Below, in pieces: positions 15,967 through 24,826 of a stretch of 24,925 nucleotides of DNA (positions within the stretch are counted from its first letter, which is position 1; each line of letters opens with the position of its first letter). Source of the stretch: Bacteroidales bacterium (GTDB taxonomy: Bacteria; Bacteroidota; Bacteroidia; Bacteroidales; UBA12077); NCBI GenBank assembly GCA_030156305.1, contig JASGMZ010000017.1:1-24925 (forward strand), read 5' to 3'. The notes under the pieces were generated by a model. It was not told where the DNA came from. It searched no databases and saw nothing but the letters and a program-made list of their open reading frames with translations. Made by a program: the position numbers and the translations under genes.

Positions 15967-17745
15967 TTAATCTTCAGAAAATTTACTCAATAAATCACGA
16001 TAGGCAGAAAAGACATTTGCGCGGCTTACAAAGCCCACATATTTGCCATCTTTAATAACAGGTAAATTATAATTATGGGTGGACTGGAATTTACGGGCTA
16101 CATCTTCCATTGATTCATCAGGCGATACAGTTGGTGTAGGCATAAACATCAACTCTTTTACAAAAACCTTATCGTATAATTCTCGTTGAAACATAATTTC
16201 TCTGATATCATTGATAAAAACAATACCATGTAATTTATTTTCCTCATCAATTACCGGAACAATATTACGTTTCGATTTAGCAATCACTTTAACCAAATCG
16301 CCGAGTGTTGCATCTTCGTTTATGGTTAAAAAATCTTTTTCAATTAATTGTGTTACTTTAAGTAATGAAAGTACAACCTTATCTTTATCATGAGTAAATA
16401 GTTCGCCTCTACGGGCTAATTGATAAGTATAAACCGAATATTTTTCAAAAATACGCGTTGTAGCAAAAGATATACTTGAAGCAATCATTAAGGGTAAAAA
16501 CATCTCGTATCCACCGGTGGTTTCAGCAATGAGGAATATCGCTGTTAGTGGTGCTTGTAAAACGCCAGCAATTAATCCTGCCATGCCGATTAAGGCAAAA
16601 TTACTAAATGGTAACTCTTTAATTCCAAAATAATTCATAAACTTAGCAAACATAAGGCCGGTATTGGCTCCAATAAATAGTGTAGGTGCAAAAAAACCTC
16701 CTACGCCCCCTGCTCCAAAAGTTACTGAAGTGGCAATAGCTTTCAAAAAAATCACCAATAGAAAAAAGATAAATACAAATAACATATTATCTTTTAAATC
16801 ATAAAATATACTATTGTTAAATAAATGACTGTTATCACCATGCAAACAACCATTTATTGCCTCATAACCTTCACCGTAAAGTGAAGGAAAGAAGAAAATA
16901 ATAACCCCTAAAACAACAGCTCCAACAATCCATTTGGTATAGCTTTTATCTATTGCATCAAAACGGCTCTGAATAAACTTGTAAACACGCGTAAAATATA
17001 CAGAAACCATTCCGGTTAAAATACCTAATAAAATATAATATAATAAGTTATCAATAGTAAATTTATGTACTATGGTTATGGGATACAGAACATCCATTCC
17101 CAAAAATAAATATGATGTAATGGCAGCCGAAACAGAAGCAAAAAGCAGAGGTAACAATGAAGATAACGTTAAATCAAGCATCATGACCTCAAGGACAAAA
17201 ACAATACCCGTAATGGGTGCTTTAAAAATGGCCGACATAGAGGCGGCACTGGCACAAGCAAGTAACAATAAAGTTTGCCGGTAATTTAGCCTAAAAAACC
17301 TGCCAATATTAGATCCCCAGGCTGCCCCGGTTGCTACCGTTGGCCCCTCTAACCCCACAGAACCTCCAAATCCTACAGTAATTGCACTTGTTATAATGGA
17401 TGAAAACATATTGTGCGGCTTGATTTTCCCATTATCTTTAGAAATAGCGTACAACGCTATTGGTATTCCATGACCAACCTTACGCTTTAAAATATAACGG
17501 GTGAAAATAAGTACCAACAAAATACCAATAGCAGGATAAATAAAATACAGGTAGTGTTGGTATTGCGTAACAAAACTTTTGGTTAACAGCTCCTGAATAA
17601 AATGTACCGAATTTTTTATGATAACAGCAGCAAAACCAGCCACAACACCGACTAAAATACTCAGGAAAATAATAAACTTCCTGTCATCAATTCTCTTAGT
17701 TCTCCAAATTAAAAACCGCCTTATAAAAGATGATTGTAACGCCAT
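15967..17745 (-). CDS. ClC-family chloride channel/transporter with CBS domains (paralog B)
   Basis: A 592-residue ClC protein from the ATG at 17745. It keeps the consensus better than paralog A: VGHGIP in the helix D region, GSVGLEGP with gating Glu133, AIFKAPITG, and GGVGGFFAPTLF at helix N. Val187 (VLEVMM) takes the place of the proton-pathway glutamate, as in paralog A. Two CBS domains occupy about residues 455-585. The two paralogs align along their entire length, including the N-terminal RRFLIWRTKR, so they arose by tandem duplication. Transport direction and physiological role (chloride, volume or acid balance) cannot be told from sequence. Confidence 0.93.
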   Translation of the reverse strand: MALQSSFIRRFLIWRTKRIDDRKFIIFLSILVGVVAGFAAVIIKNSVHFIQELLTKSFVTQYQHYLYFIYPAIGILLVLIFTRYILKRKVGHGIPIALYAISKDNGKIKPHNMFSSIITSAITVGFGGSVGLEGPTVATGAAWGSNIGRFFRLNYRQTLLLLACASAASMSAIFKAPITGIVFVLEVMMLDLTLSSLLPLLFASVSAAITSYLFLGMDVLYPITIVHKFTIDNLLYYILLGILTGMVSVYFTRVYKFIQSRFDAIDKSYTKWIVGAVVLGVIIFFFPSLYGEGYEAINGCLHGDNSHLFNNSIFYDLKDNMLFVFIFFLLVIFLKAIATSVTFGAGGVGGFFAPTLFIGANTGLMFAKFMNYFGIKELPFSNFALIGMAGLIAGVLQAPLTAIFLIAETTGGYEMFLPLMIASSISFATTRIFEKYSVYTYQLARRGELFTHDKDKVVLSLLKVTQLIEKDFLTINEDATLGDLVKVIAKSKRNIVPVIDEENKLHGIVFINDIREIMFQRELYDKVFVKELMFMPTPTVSPDESMEDVARKFQSTHNYNLPVIKDGKYVGFVSRANVFSAYRDLLSKFSED

Positions 17746-17879
17746 TTTAGTATTTTAGTCCATTAATTCTTCTGTTTTTTCCATAAAAATAAAGGTGTAA
17801 AAAAAACGATTTTTTTCCAATATCCCTTTAAAAAAACCAACTTTATTCAAACCATTTTAATAAATACGTGTTAATTTCC

Positions 17880-17887
17880 TAAGTTTG
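17880..17887 (+). promoter_or_regulatory. -7 promoter box for the M16 peptidase pair
   Basis: TAAGTTTG matches TAnnTTTG exactly and ends 21 bases before the ATG at 17909. A weak TTTT at 17855-17858 stands at about the -33 position. The box also argues against the in-frame TTG at 17885 as a start, since that codon lies inside the promoter. Confidence 0.6.
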
Positions 17888-17908
17888 CAATTCCTAAAAG
17901 AATATCAT

Positions 17909-19153
17909 ATGATAACATTTGAAAAATTTACCCTCGAAAACGGACTAAAAATAATTGTTCATCAAGACAAATCTACTCCTATTGTAGCGTTCAACCTTCT
18001 GTACAATGTAGGTTCGCGGGATGAGTCCCCCGACAAAACCGGTTTCGCCCATTTGTTTGAGCATTTAATGTTTGAAGGAAGTATAAACATTCCCTCTTTT
18101 GATAATGCATTGCAAATGGCCGGTGGCGAAAATAACGCATTTACCAATAATGATATCACCAATTATTATATAACCCTCCCAAAAGAAAATATCGAAACTG
18201 CATTCTGGCTGGAATCAGACCGCATGTTTAGCCTTGACTTCTCGGAGAAAAAATTAAGTATTCAAAAAAACGTAGTGATTGAAGAGTATAATCAGCGTTA
18301 CTTAAACCAACCTTACGGTGATGCTTCTTTACTGTTAAAGCCTTTGGCTTATAAGGTTCATCCTTACCAGTGGCCTACCATTGGCAAAGATATTTCGCAT
18401 ATTAAAAACGCTACGTTACAAGATGTCAAAGATTTTTTTCTACATCACTACGCACCTAATAATGCTATCCTTTCTGTTGCCGGAAATGTAACCACCGATG
18501 AAATAAAATCGCTGGCTAAAAAGTGGTTTGGCCCTATTGAAAAACGTGATATTTTTAAACCCAAAATCCAGAAAGAACCTCCACAAAAAGAACCACGTTT
18601 TATGCAGGTTGAGCGCGATGTTCCTTTCGATGCTATTTATAAGGCCTATCATATGAGCGCAAAAAAACATCCGGATTATTATGTTGCCGATTTAATTTCG
18701 GATATTCTTTCCAATGGTAAATCAGCAAGGTTATATCAAAAGCTGATAAAAGAAAAACAGCTTTTTAGCGATATCAACGCTTATATCACAGGTGATATCG
18801 ACGAAGGGCTATTTATGGTTACCGGAAAACTAATGAAAGGAGTTAGCATAGCTGAAGGCGAACAAGCTATTGAACATGAAATAAACGAGTTAAAACACAG
18901 TATTGTCGATGATACAGAAATTGAGAAAGTAAAAAATAAGTATGAGTCTGTTTTTCAGTTTGCCCACATCAGCGCTCTGAATAAAGCTATGGATCTGGCC
19001 TACCAGGAACTTCTATGCGATGCAGAAAGGATTAACCAGGATGTTAATAATTTCAGAGCTGTTAGCAAGCAAGATATTCAAAGGGTAGCAACAACCCTTT
19101 TTCATCAAAACAATTCATCTACATTACATTACGTATCCAAAAGAAACTTATAG
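17909..19153 (+). CDS. M16-family zinc peptidase, catalytic subunit
   Basis: A 414-residue pitrilysin/processing-peptidase-like protein. The inverted zinc motif HxxEH is present as HLFEH (His48, Glu51, His52), with the third metal ligand in the conserved segment VVIEEYNQRY (Glu125 or Glu126), at the usual distance. Members of this M16B group cleave short peptides as a heterodimer with a non-catalytic partner. That partner is encoded directly downstream after a four-base gap. No signal peptide is evident, so a cytoplasmic place is likely, although some relatives are periplasmic. The start ATG is supported by the promoter box just upstream. Confidence 0.93.
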   Translation: MITFEKFTLENGLKIIVHQDKSTPIVAFNLLYNVGSRDESPDKTGFAHLFEHLMFEGSINIPSFDNALQMAGGENNAFTNNDITNYYITLPKENIETAFWLESDRMFSLDFSEKKLSIQKNVVIEEYNQRYLNQPYGDASLLLKPLAYKVHPYQWPTIGKDISHIKNATLQDVKDFFLHHYAPNNAILSVAGNVTTDEIKSLAKKWFGPIEKRDIFKPKIQKEPPQKEPRFMQVERDVPFDAIYKAYHMSAKKHPDYYVADLISDILSNGKSARLYQKLIKEKQLFSDINAYITGDIDEGLFMVTGKLMKGVSIAEGEQAIEHEINELKHSIVDDTEIEKVKNKYESVFQFAHISALNKAMDLAYQELLCDAERINQDVNNFRAVSKQDIQRVATTLFHQNNSSTLHYVSKRNL

Positions 19154-19157
19154 AGCC

Positions 19158-20444
19158 ATGATATTAAACCGCAAAATTCAGCCTTCTTATCAAGATATTA
19201 AAAAAATAAATATTATTAATCCAACTAAAATAAAGTTGGAAAATAACCTGGTTGCACATTTTATTGATGCCGGGACACAGGAAATAGTAAAAATCGATAT
19301 TATATTCGAAGCAGGCAGCTGGTTTCAGCCAAAACCGCCCATTGCAAGTGCTACCAACGAACTGTTAATAGAAGGCACTTCAAACTTTTCCTCGCAACAA
19401 ATTGCCGAAAAATTAGATTATTACGGTGCTTTTATTCAACCACAGCCTACCAAAGATTTTGCAAGCCTCTCGCTTTTTACATTAAAAAAATATTTGCCCG
19501 AAACCATTAAAATACTTGAGGATATTATTAAGAATCCATCATTCCCGCAACATGAGCTAACTAATTATGTAAATAAAAAGAAACAACTTTTTAGTATTGA
19601 AATGGAAAAAGTTTCCAATTTGGCCCGACGGGCTTTTAATGAGCAACTTTTTGGAACAAATCATCCCTACGGAAAAAATGTACAACTGGAAGACTATGAC
19701 TCACTAACCTGGGAAGCATTGTTCGATTTTCACAAAAAACATTACACCCCGCAACATGGTAAAATTATTGTTACCGGAAAAATCGATGAAGCTGTTATCC
19801 AAACGATACATGAACATTTTGGGAATAAGGACTGGAAAACAACCCTGGAAATAGAATATCCACAAAAGGTTTCGCAAGATGAAATGATCAAAGAAAAAAT
19901 TATTCGAAAAGAAAATGTCAAACAATCAGCCATCCGGATAGGAATAGAAATGCCCACTCAAACTCATTCCGATTATTTAAAACTAACTATTTTAAACACC
20001 ATCCTTGGTGGTTATTTTGGCTCAAGATTGATGAAAAACATCCGGGAAGAAAAAGGATATACCTATGGCATTGGCTCGGCATTAATTTCTTTAAAAAATG
20101 CAGCATTACTAATTATTGTATCCGAAGTAGGAGCCGCTTATGCGAAAGAAACAGTAAATGAAATATTTAAAGAAATAAACCGTTTAAAAAATGAAAAAAT
20201 AAGTGACGAAGAACTTTCATTGGTAAAAAATTATATGATGGGAGATTTTTTACGGTCATTCGACGGGCCTTTTGCACTATCAGAAAGCTACCGATCGATT
20301 ATAGATTTCGATCTCACACCCGGTTTCTTTAACCAGGGGATAGAAGCTATTAAAACAATTACACCGGAAGAAATTTTGCAGCTGGCGAACCAATATTTAG
20401 TGGAAGAAAATTTTATAACAACCATTGCCGGGAATTATGAATAA
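19158..20444 (+). CDS. M16-family peptidase, non-catalytic partner subunit
   Basis: A 428-residue M16 paralog. The HxxEH motif is absent: the corresponding place reads ATNELLIEG, so zinc cannot be bound there. The C-terminal half keeps the substrate-binding Arg/Tyr signature (SRLMKNIREEKGYTYGIGS), which in M16B heterodimers is supplied by the inactive subunit. Together with the upstream gene this is the standard catalytic plus R/Y pair. The four-base intergenic distance indicates co-transcription. Confidence 0.92.
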   Translation: MILNRKIQPSYQDIKKINIINPTKIKLENNLVAHFIDAGTQEIVKIDIIFEAGSWFQPKPPIASATNELLIEGTSNFSSQQIAEKLDYYGAFIQPQPTKDFASLSLFTLKKYLPETIKILEDIIKNPSFPQHELTNYVNKKKQLFSIEMEKVSNLARRAFNEQLFGTNHPYGKNVQLEDYDSLTWEALFDFHKKHYTPQHGKIIVTGKIDEAVIQTIHEHFGNKDWKTTLEIEYPQKVSQDEMIKEKIIRKENVKQSAIRIGIEMPTQTHSDYLKLTILNTILGGYFGSRLMKNIREEKGYTYGIGSALISLKNAALLIIVSEVGAAYAKETVNEIFKEINRLKNEKISDEELSLVKNYMMGDFLRSFDGPFALSESYRSIIDFDLTPGFFNQGIEAIKTITPEEILQLANQYLVEENFITTIAGNYE

Positions 20445-20474
20445 ATATGTTTAAATTTCGTATTATTAAAAATA

Positions 20475-21938
20475 GTGAAAACCCTAAAATACATATTATC
20501 TTTTTTATTCATTACTGTCATAGCTGTATCGGCGGCCTATGCCCAAACCGTTCCAACCATGCAAAATGTTTCGGTTATTAACGAGCAGGGACATGTAAGG
20601 TTAAGTTGGGATTATGACAGTACTGCAAATCTTATTATTAAAAGAGATCGTTTAGAAATTGGATCATTAGAACCAATTGATACAATATACGATTTTTCTA
20701 CTACAACATATATTGATAGTTCTGCACAAGCACACTTAAATCCAAGAGCTTATATAATTCTTGTTGATCGTACATTCCCTCAAATTGGAACAGCTATTGT
20801 TTCAACATTTCATTTAACATATACCTATGATTCATGTGCTAATGAAATTCAACTAAATTGGACTGATATAGGAGATGATTATTTTAATCAATGGACACCT
20901 AAAAAATTCACCGTATTTGTAGATAAAGATGGTAATTTAAAACAATTTAATGCGAATGCCTCTGACAATTCTTATACCGTAGAAAATATAAAAGAAAATA
21001 CACATTATACTTTCAAAATAGGCATACAGTGGGAAGAAACCGATTTCACAGGATTTTCGAACCCGGTGCGTAAATTTACCAAAATGCCACAAAGCCCGGA
21101 TTCTATAAATGCTATTTATGCAAGAACCGAAGGAGATAATACCCATTTAAAATTCAAAATAGCCACCAACTCAGAATTATCCACGTACAAACTTCTTTAT
21201 TCATCATCACCCACAGGCAGTTACGATACGTTAAAAACCATAAATACAACCGATTCTGAGGTTATAACTACCCACGAAAATTCAACCCCCGATACTGAAA
21301 TAACCTATTATAAACTGGTAGCCATAAATAATTGTGGCAACATCACTACCCAATCGGATATTATAAACAATATCCTGCTTACATTAGAAAATGAAGAAAA
21401 TACCAACGTGTTAAACTGGAATTATTTTAAAGAATATGATTTACCGGATGCTAATTACAAACTTTACCGGTCAAAAAACAATTCAGAACCACAAATCATC
21501 AGGAATTTCTTAAATCATAATTCTTATACTGATCAAATAAGCACTAACGGAGACGAAATGATATATGGGTTATATTGTTATTTTATCCGGGCAACAGAAG
21601 CAGGATCATCAGAGTATAGCCAATCAAATAGAGTTTGTACTTATATTGAACCCAATATCTTTATTTCTGAAGCCATAACCCCTAACGGAGATGGCAAAAA
21701 CGACGAATTTAAAATTCAACCCGATTTATCTTTATTCCCGGGCGAATATCAATTAACCATTTATAATCGATGGTCAAATGTAATTTTCCAAACCAAAAAC
21801 CCAGGTGAATCCTGGAATGGAACAGATACAAATGGAAAAGCAGTACCAACCGGAGCATATATTTACTATTTAAAAATTAAATTGCCCGATAATCAAATTA
21901 TTGAAAAAAGGGGGAACATAACCGTTTTCTATCCGTAA
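20475..21938 (+). CDS. Secreted fibronectin-like protein with type IX (type B) sorting domain
   Basis: A 487-residue protein starting at a GTG. Residues 1-23 are a signal peptide ending in AYAQ. Several fibronectin type III-like repeats follow, each with a pattern of the kind 'VRLSWDYD' or 'TNVLNWNYF' and a tyrosine-containing strand (about 30-390). The C-terminal ~90 residues are a gliding-motility-associated (CHU_C, type B) sorting domain: ITPNGDGKND, YNRWSNVIFQ, WNGTDTNGKAVPTGAYIYYLK and KRGNITVFYP. Proteins with this domain are exported through the type IX secretion system to the cell surface or medium. It lies 30 bases after the peptidase pair and may be read from the same transcript. 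The binding partner is unknown. Confidence 0.92.
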   Translation: MKTLKYILSFLFITVIAVSAAYAQTVPTMQNVSVINEQGHVRLSWDYDSTANLIIKRDRLEIGSLEPIDTIYDFSTTTYIDSSAQAHLNPRAYIILVDRTFPQIGTAIVSTFHLTYTYDSCANEIQLNWTDIGDDYFNQWTPKKFTVFVDKDGNLKQFNANASDNSYTVENIKENTHYTFKIGIQWEETDFTGFSNPVRKFTKMPQSPDSINAIYARTEGDNTHLKFKIATNSELSTYKLLYSSSPTGSYDTLKTINTTDSEVITTHENSTPDTEITYYKLVAINNCGNITTQSDIINNILLTLENEENTNVLNWNYFKEYDLPDANYKLYRSKNNSEPQIIRNFLNHNSYTDQISTNGDEMIYGLYCYFIRATEAGSSEYSQSNRVCTYIEPNIFISEAITPNGDGKNDEFKIQPDLSLFPGEYQLTIYNRWSNVIFQTKNPGESWNGTDTNGKAVPTGAYIYYLKIKLPDNQIIEKRGNITVFYP

Positions 21939-21978
21939 TAATTAACATACAAGCAATTTATTTCCACGATTTTTTCTT

Positions 21979-21986
21979 TAAATTTG
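21979..21986 (+). promoter_or_regulatory. -7 promoter box for rel
   Basis: TAAATTTG matches TAnnTTTG exactly, 26 bases before the rel ATG. TTTA at 21957-21960, 18 bases upstream, could act as a weak -33 element. An AGGA at about 21999-22002 stands 10-11 bases before the start. Confidence 0.6.
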
Positions 21987-22012
21987 TAGTTTAAATTTAG
22001 GATGAGTATTAT

Positions 22013-24286
22013 ATGGCTAAAAAAGATGCTCCTGAAAATATAGCAATGATCGATGAAAATGCTTATGTCGAATCGCTCTACAACGACCTTATTGCAAGCT
22101 GTTCAAAGCATGTAAAGGTCAACGATATAGAGTTGATACGGAAAGCTTTTGATTTAGCCAAAGAATCACATAAAGGGGTTAAACGAAAATCGGGTGAACC
22201 TTATATTGTCCATCCATTGGCTGTAGCCAAAATAATCACCTCTGAAATTGGTTTGGGTGCCATTTCTATTGCCTGTGCTTTGCTTCACGATGTTGTTGAA
22301 GATACTGATTATACGCTTGAGGATATTCAGCATTTATTTGGCGACAAAATTGCTTCGATCATTGACGGGTTAACGAAAATTTCCGGGGTTTTTGATAACC
22401 GCTCATCATTACAAGCCGAAAATTTTAGAAAAATGCTATTAACCATGTCGGATGATGTGAGAGTTATTCTTATTAAACTAGCCGACAGGTTACACAATAT
22501 GCGTACGCTTGATTCGTTGCCACCCAACAAACAACTTAAAATTGCCGGCGAAACCATTTACCTTTATGCTCCACTTGCACACAGGCTTGGACTATATGCC
22601 ATAAAAACCGAGCTCGAAGATTTAAGTTTAAAATACAGATATCCCAAAGTATATGAAGAAATTGTTTCAAAATTAAAAGATAATGAAATAAAACGTCAGC
22701 AGGAAATTAACCGGTTTGCATTACCTATTATAGAAAAACTTGAAAAACATAATATCGAGTTTGATATCAGCGGAAGGCCAAAATCTGTTTTTTCCATTTG
22801 GAATAAGATGCAATCGAAAAATATTCCCTTTGAGGAAGTGTATGATTTAATGGCTATACGAATTGTTTTTAAGTCCTTAAATCGGGAAACAGAAAAAGCA
22901 CAATGCTGGCAAATTTATTCATTAATAACCGACATATACACTCCCAAACCCGATAGAATACGCGATTGGATAAGCTCACCCAAAGCGAATGGTTATGAAG
23001 CACTACATATTACGGTAATGGGGCCTGGAGGAAAATGGATTGAAGTACAGATACGCTCAGAAAGAATGGACGAAATTGCTGAGCGCGGATTTGCGGCTCA
23101 CTGGAAATACAAAAGTGAAAATACCGGCGAAAGTGAGTTAGATAAATGGATTAAGCGAATACGAGTAATGCTTGAGAATCCCAAATCTGATGCTCTTGAA
23201 TTTATTGATGAATTTAAAATGAACCTGTTTGCTTCGGAAATTATGGTTTTTACGCCTAAAGGCGACCTGGTGACCCTACCAAAACATTCTACAGCGCTCG
23301 ATTTTGCCTATGAAATCCACACCGAAATAGGAAATAAAGCCATTGGAGCAAAAATTAACCACAAACTGGTACCCCTAAATTATATCTTATCCAGCGGTGA
23401 TCAGGTTGAAATAATCACATCTAACAAACAACGGATACAAAAAGAATGGCTGTCGCAGGTAAAAACAGCCAAAGCTAAATCGAGTATTACCAATAGCCTT
23501 AAAGCTGAAACAAAAAACCGGATTGATATTGGCAAAAAAATCCTTGAATCAAAATTAAAAGAACTTAATATCCACCCTAGTTCAAGGGTTTTTAGAAAAA
23601 TTTTACCAGAATATAACGTAAAAAATAAAGATGAGCTATATAGTAAAATTGGAAGTGGCATTCTGAAATTAGATGATCTGAAAAAAATTCTGAAAAAAAA
23701 TTCCAAAAATAAATTTGTTCGTTATTGGGGGCTCCAGATTGCAAAAACTACTTCATCATCAAAAAAATCAACTCCGGCAGCTAAGGCTCCTAAACAAAAT
23801 AAAAATTTTAATTATAAAGATCCTGTTGTTATCCGCGACGATACCGATTTAGAAGAAAATAAATATAAAATAGCAAAATGTTGTAATCCCATACCTGGCG
23901 ATGATGTAATTGGCTACAAAAATCCAAAAGAAGATTATATAATTATTCACAAAGCAAAATGCCCCAATGCAATTAAGTTAATGTCAAGCCAGGGGAATTA
24001 TATTGTGAAAGTACAATGGACTTCACAGAAATTCTTATCATCACTTGCTAAACTAACCATTAATGGAATTGACCGTATAGGAATTGCTTCAGATATTACA
24101 ACCGTTATTTCAGAGGAATTAGATGTAAATATTCGTAAATTTTTTATTGAAACACACGACGGGATTTTCGAAGGAGATATTGAGCTGTATGTTCATAGTG
24201 TTAAAGATTTGAATAACTTAATTATGAATATAAGCAAAATTAAGGGGGTGGAATCGATTAAACGAAAAGAAGATATTCAAAACTAA
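22013..24286 (+). CDS. rel: Bifunctional Rel/SpoT-type (p)ppGpp synthetase/hydrolase
   Basis: A 757-residue long RSH enzyme. The N-terminal HD hydrolase domain (about 40-195) has the metal motif LLHDVVEDT with His92-Asp93, so ppGpp hydrolysis looks intact. The synthetase domain (about 250-370) shows GRPKSVFSIW, YDLMAIR, SPKANGYEALH and VEVQIR-type EVQIRSERMDEIAE followed by AAHWKYK. The TGS domain is at about 405-470 (VFTPKGDLVTLP). A cysteine-bearing region with KCCNPIPGDDVIGY lies near 620-650, and an ACT domain is at the C-terminus (about 680-755). Both catalytic halves appear functional, so it would make and remove the stringent-response alarmone. It is transcribed from its own promoter box. 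Confidence 0.95.
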   Translation: MAKKDAPENIAMIDENAYVESLYNDLIASCSKHVKVNDIELIRKAFDLAKESHKGVKRKSGEPYIVHPLAVAKIITSEIGLGAISIACALLHDVVEDTDYTLEDIQHLFGDKIASIIDGLTKISGVFDNRSSLQAENFRKMLLTMSDDVRVILIKLADRLHNMRTLDSLPPNKQLKIAGETIYLYAPLAHRLGLYAIKTELEDLSLKYRYPKVYEEIVSKLKDNEIKRQQEINRFALPIIEKLEKHNIEFDISGRPKSVFSIWNKMQSKNIPFEEVYDLMAIRIVFKSLNRETEKAQCWQIYSLITDIYTPKPDRIRDWISSPKANGYEALHITVMGPGGKWIEVQIRSERMDEIAERGFAAHWKYKSENTGESELDKWIKRIRVMLENPKSDALEFIDEFKMNLFASEIMVFTPKGDLVTLPKHSTALDFAYEIHTEIGNKAIGAKINHKLVPLNYILSSGDQVEIITSNKQRIQKEWLSQVKTAKAKSSITNSLKAETKNRIDIGKKILESKLKELNIHPSSRVFRKILPEYNVKNKDELYSKIGSGILKLDDLKKILKKNSKNKFVRYWGLQIAKTTSSSKKSTPAAKAPKQNKNFNYKDPVVIRDDTDLEENKYKIAKCCNPIPGDDVIGYKNPKEDYIIIHKAKCPNAIKLMSSQGNYIVKVQWTSQKFLSSLAKLTINGIDRIGIASDITTVISEELDVNIRKFFIETHDGIFEGDIELYVHSVKDLNNLIMNISKIKGVESIKRKEDIQN

Positions 24287-24330
24287 TTTTTCTTTAAATT
24301 AATTCTAAATAACAAAAAAAAATTATACCT

Positions 24331-24359
24331 TTAACATTCATTATTTAAATGATTGTTTA
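24331..24359. promoter_or_regulatory. 29-bp dyad over the Fur-family gene start, candidate autoregulatory operator
   Basis: TTAACATTCATT (24331-24342) and AATGATTGTTTA (24348-24359) are inverted repeats matching at 10 of 12 positions around a centre at 24345. The dyad runs from the edge of a near-consensus -7 box (TACCTTTA, 24326-24333) to the A of the ATG. This is where a Fur/PerR dimer would block its own transcription. It is AT-rich like known Fur and PerR boxes, but its sequence does not simply equal either consensus. Confidence 0.6.
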
Positions 24360-24817
24360 TGATTTGTACAGATGCTAAAGAAACCGTTAAAAAAATTTTT
24401 ACGGAATTTTTAGAAAACAAAGGACATAGAAAAACCCCCGAGCGATTTGCCATTCTGGATGAAATATATTCGCGCGAAAATCATTTCGATATTGAATCGT
24501 TATATATATCGATGAAAAATAAAAATTACAGAGTGAGCCGTGCCACATTGTATAATACAATCGAACTGCTTTTAGAGAGCAATCTGGTTATTAAACATCA
24601 ATTTGGCCGAAATATGGCTCAATTTGAAAAAGCTCATAATTGTAAACAACATGATCATTTAATTTGTCAAAAATGTGGAAAAGTTTTTGAATTTTGTGAT
24701 CCCAGAATTCAGGATATTCAAAATACTGCTGAAAAAGTGGCTGATTTTCATATAAGTTATCATTCCCTATATTTCTATGGCATTTGCAAAGATTGTAGAG
24801 AAAAAGATAAGGAGTAA
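24359..24817 (+). CDS. Fur/PerR-family metalloregulator
   Basis: A 152-residue protein from the ATG at 24359 (a TTG two codons earlier is possible). The N-terminal winged helix includes GHRKTPERFAILDEIY and the recognition segment RVSRATLYNTIELL. The hinge carries the metal-site residues NHFD and, further on, KQHDHLICQKCGKVFEF. The CxxC pair CQKC plus the C-terminal CKDC form the structural zinc site of the family. I cannot decide between Fur (iron) and PerR (peroxide) from motifs alone; the single gene and its possible self-binding dyad fit both. It is transcribed in the same direction as rel but with its own promoter-like sequence. Confidence 0.92.
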   Translation: MICTDAKETVKKIFTEFLENKGHRKTPERFAILDEIYSRENHFDIESLYISMKNKNYRVSRATLYNTIELLLESNLVIKHQFGRNMAQFEKAHNCKQHDHLICQKCGKVFEFCDPRIQDIQNTAEKVADFHISYHSLYFYGICKDCREKDKE

Positions 24818-24826
24818 ACTTTATTC

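Noticed and set aside
17885..17908. TTG start adding eight residues to the M16 peptidase
   Set aside because: The TTG lies inside a perfect TAAGTTTG -7 promoter box, so the ATG at 17909 is preferred.
19158..20444. Idea that the second M16 gene is a damaged peptidase
   Set aside because: Loss of HxxEH with retention of the Arg/Tyr signature is the normal state of the non-catalytic partner in M16B pairs.
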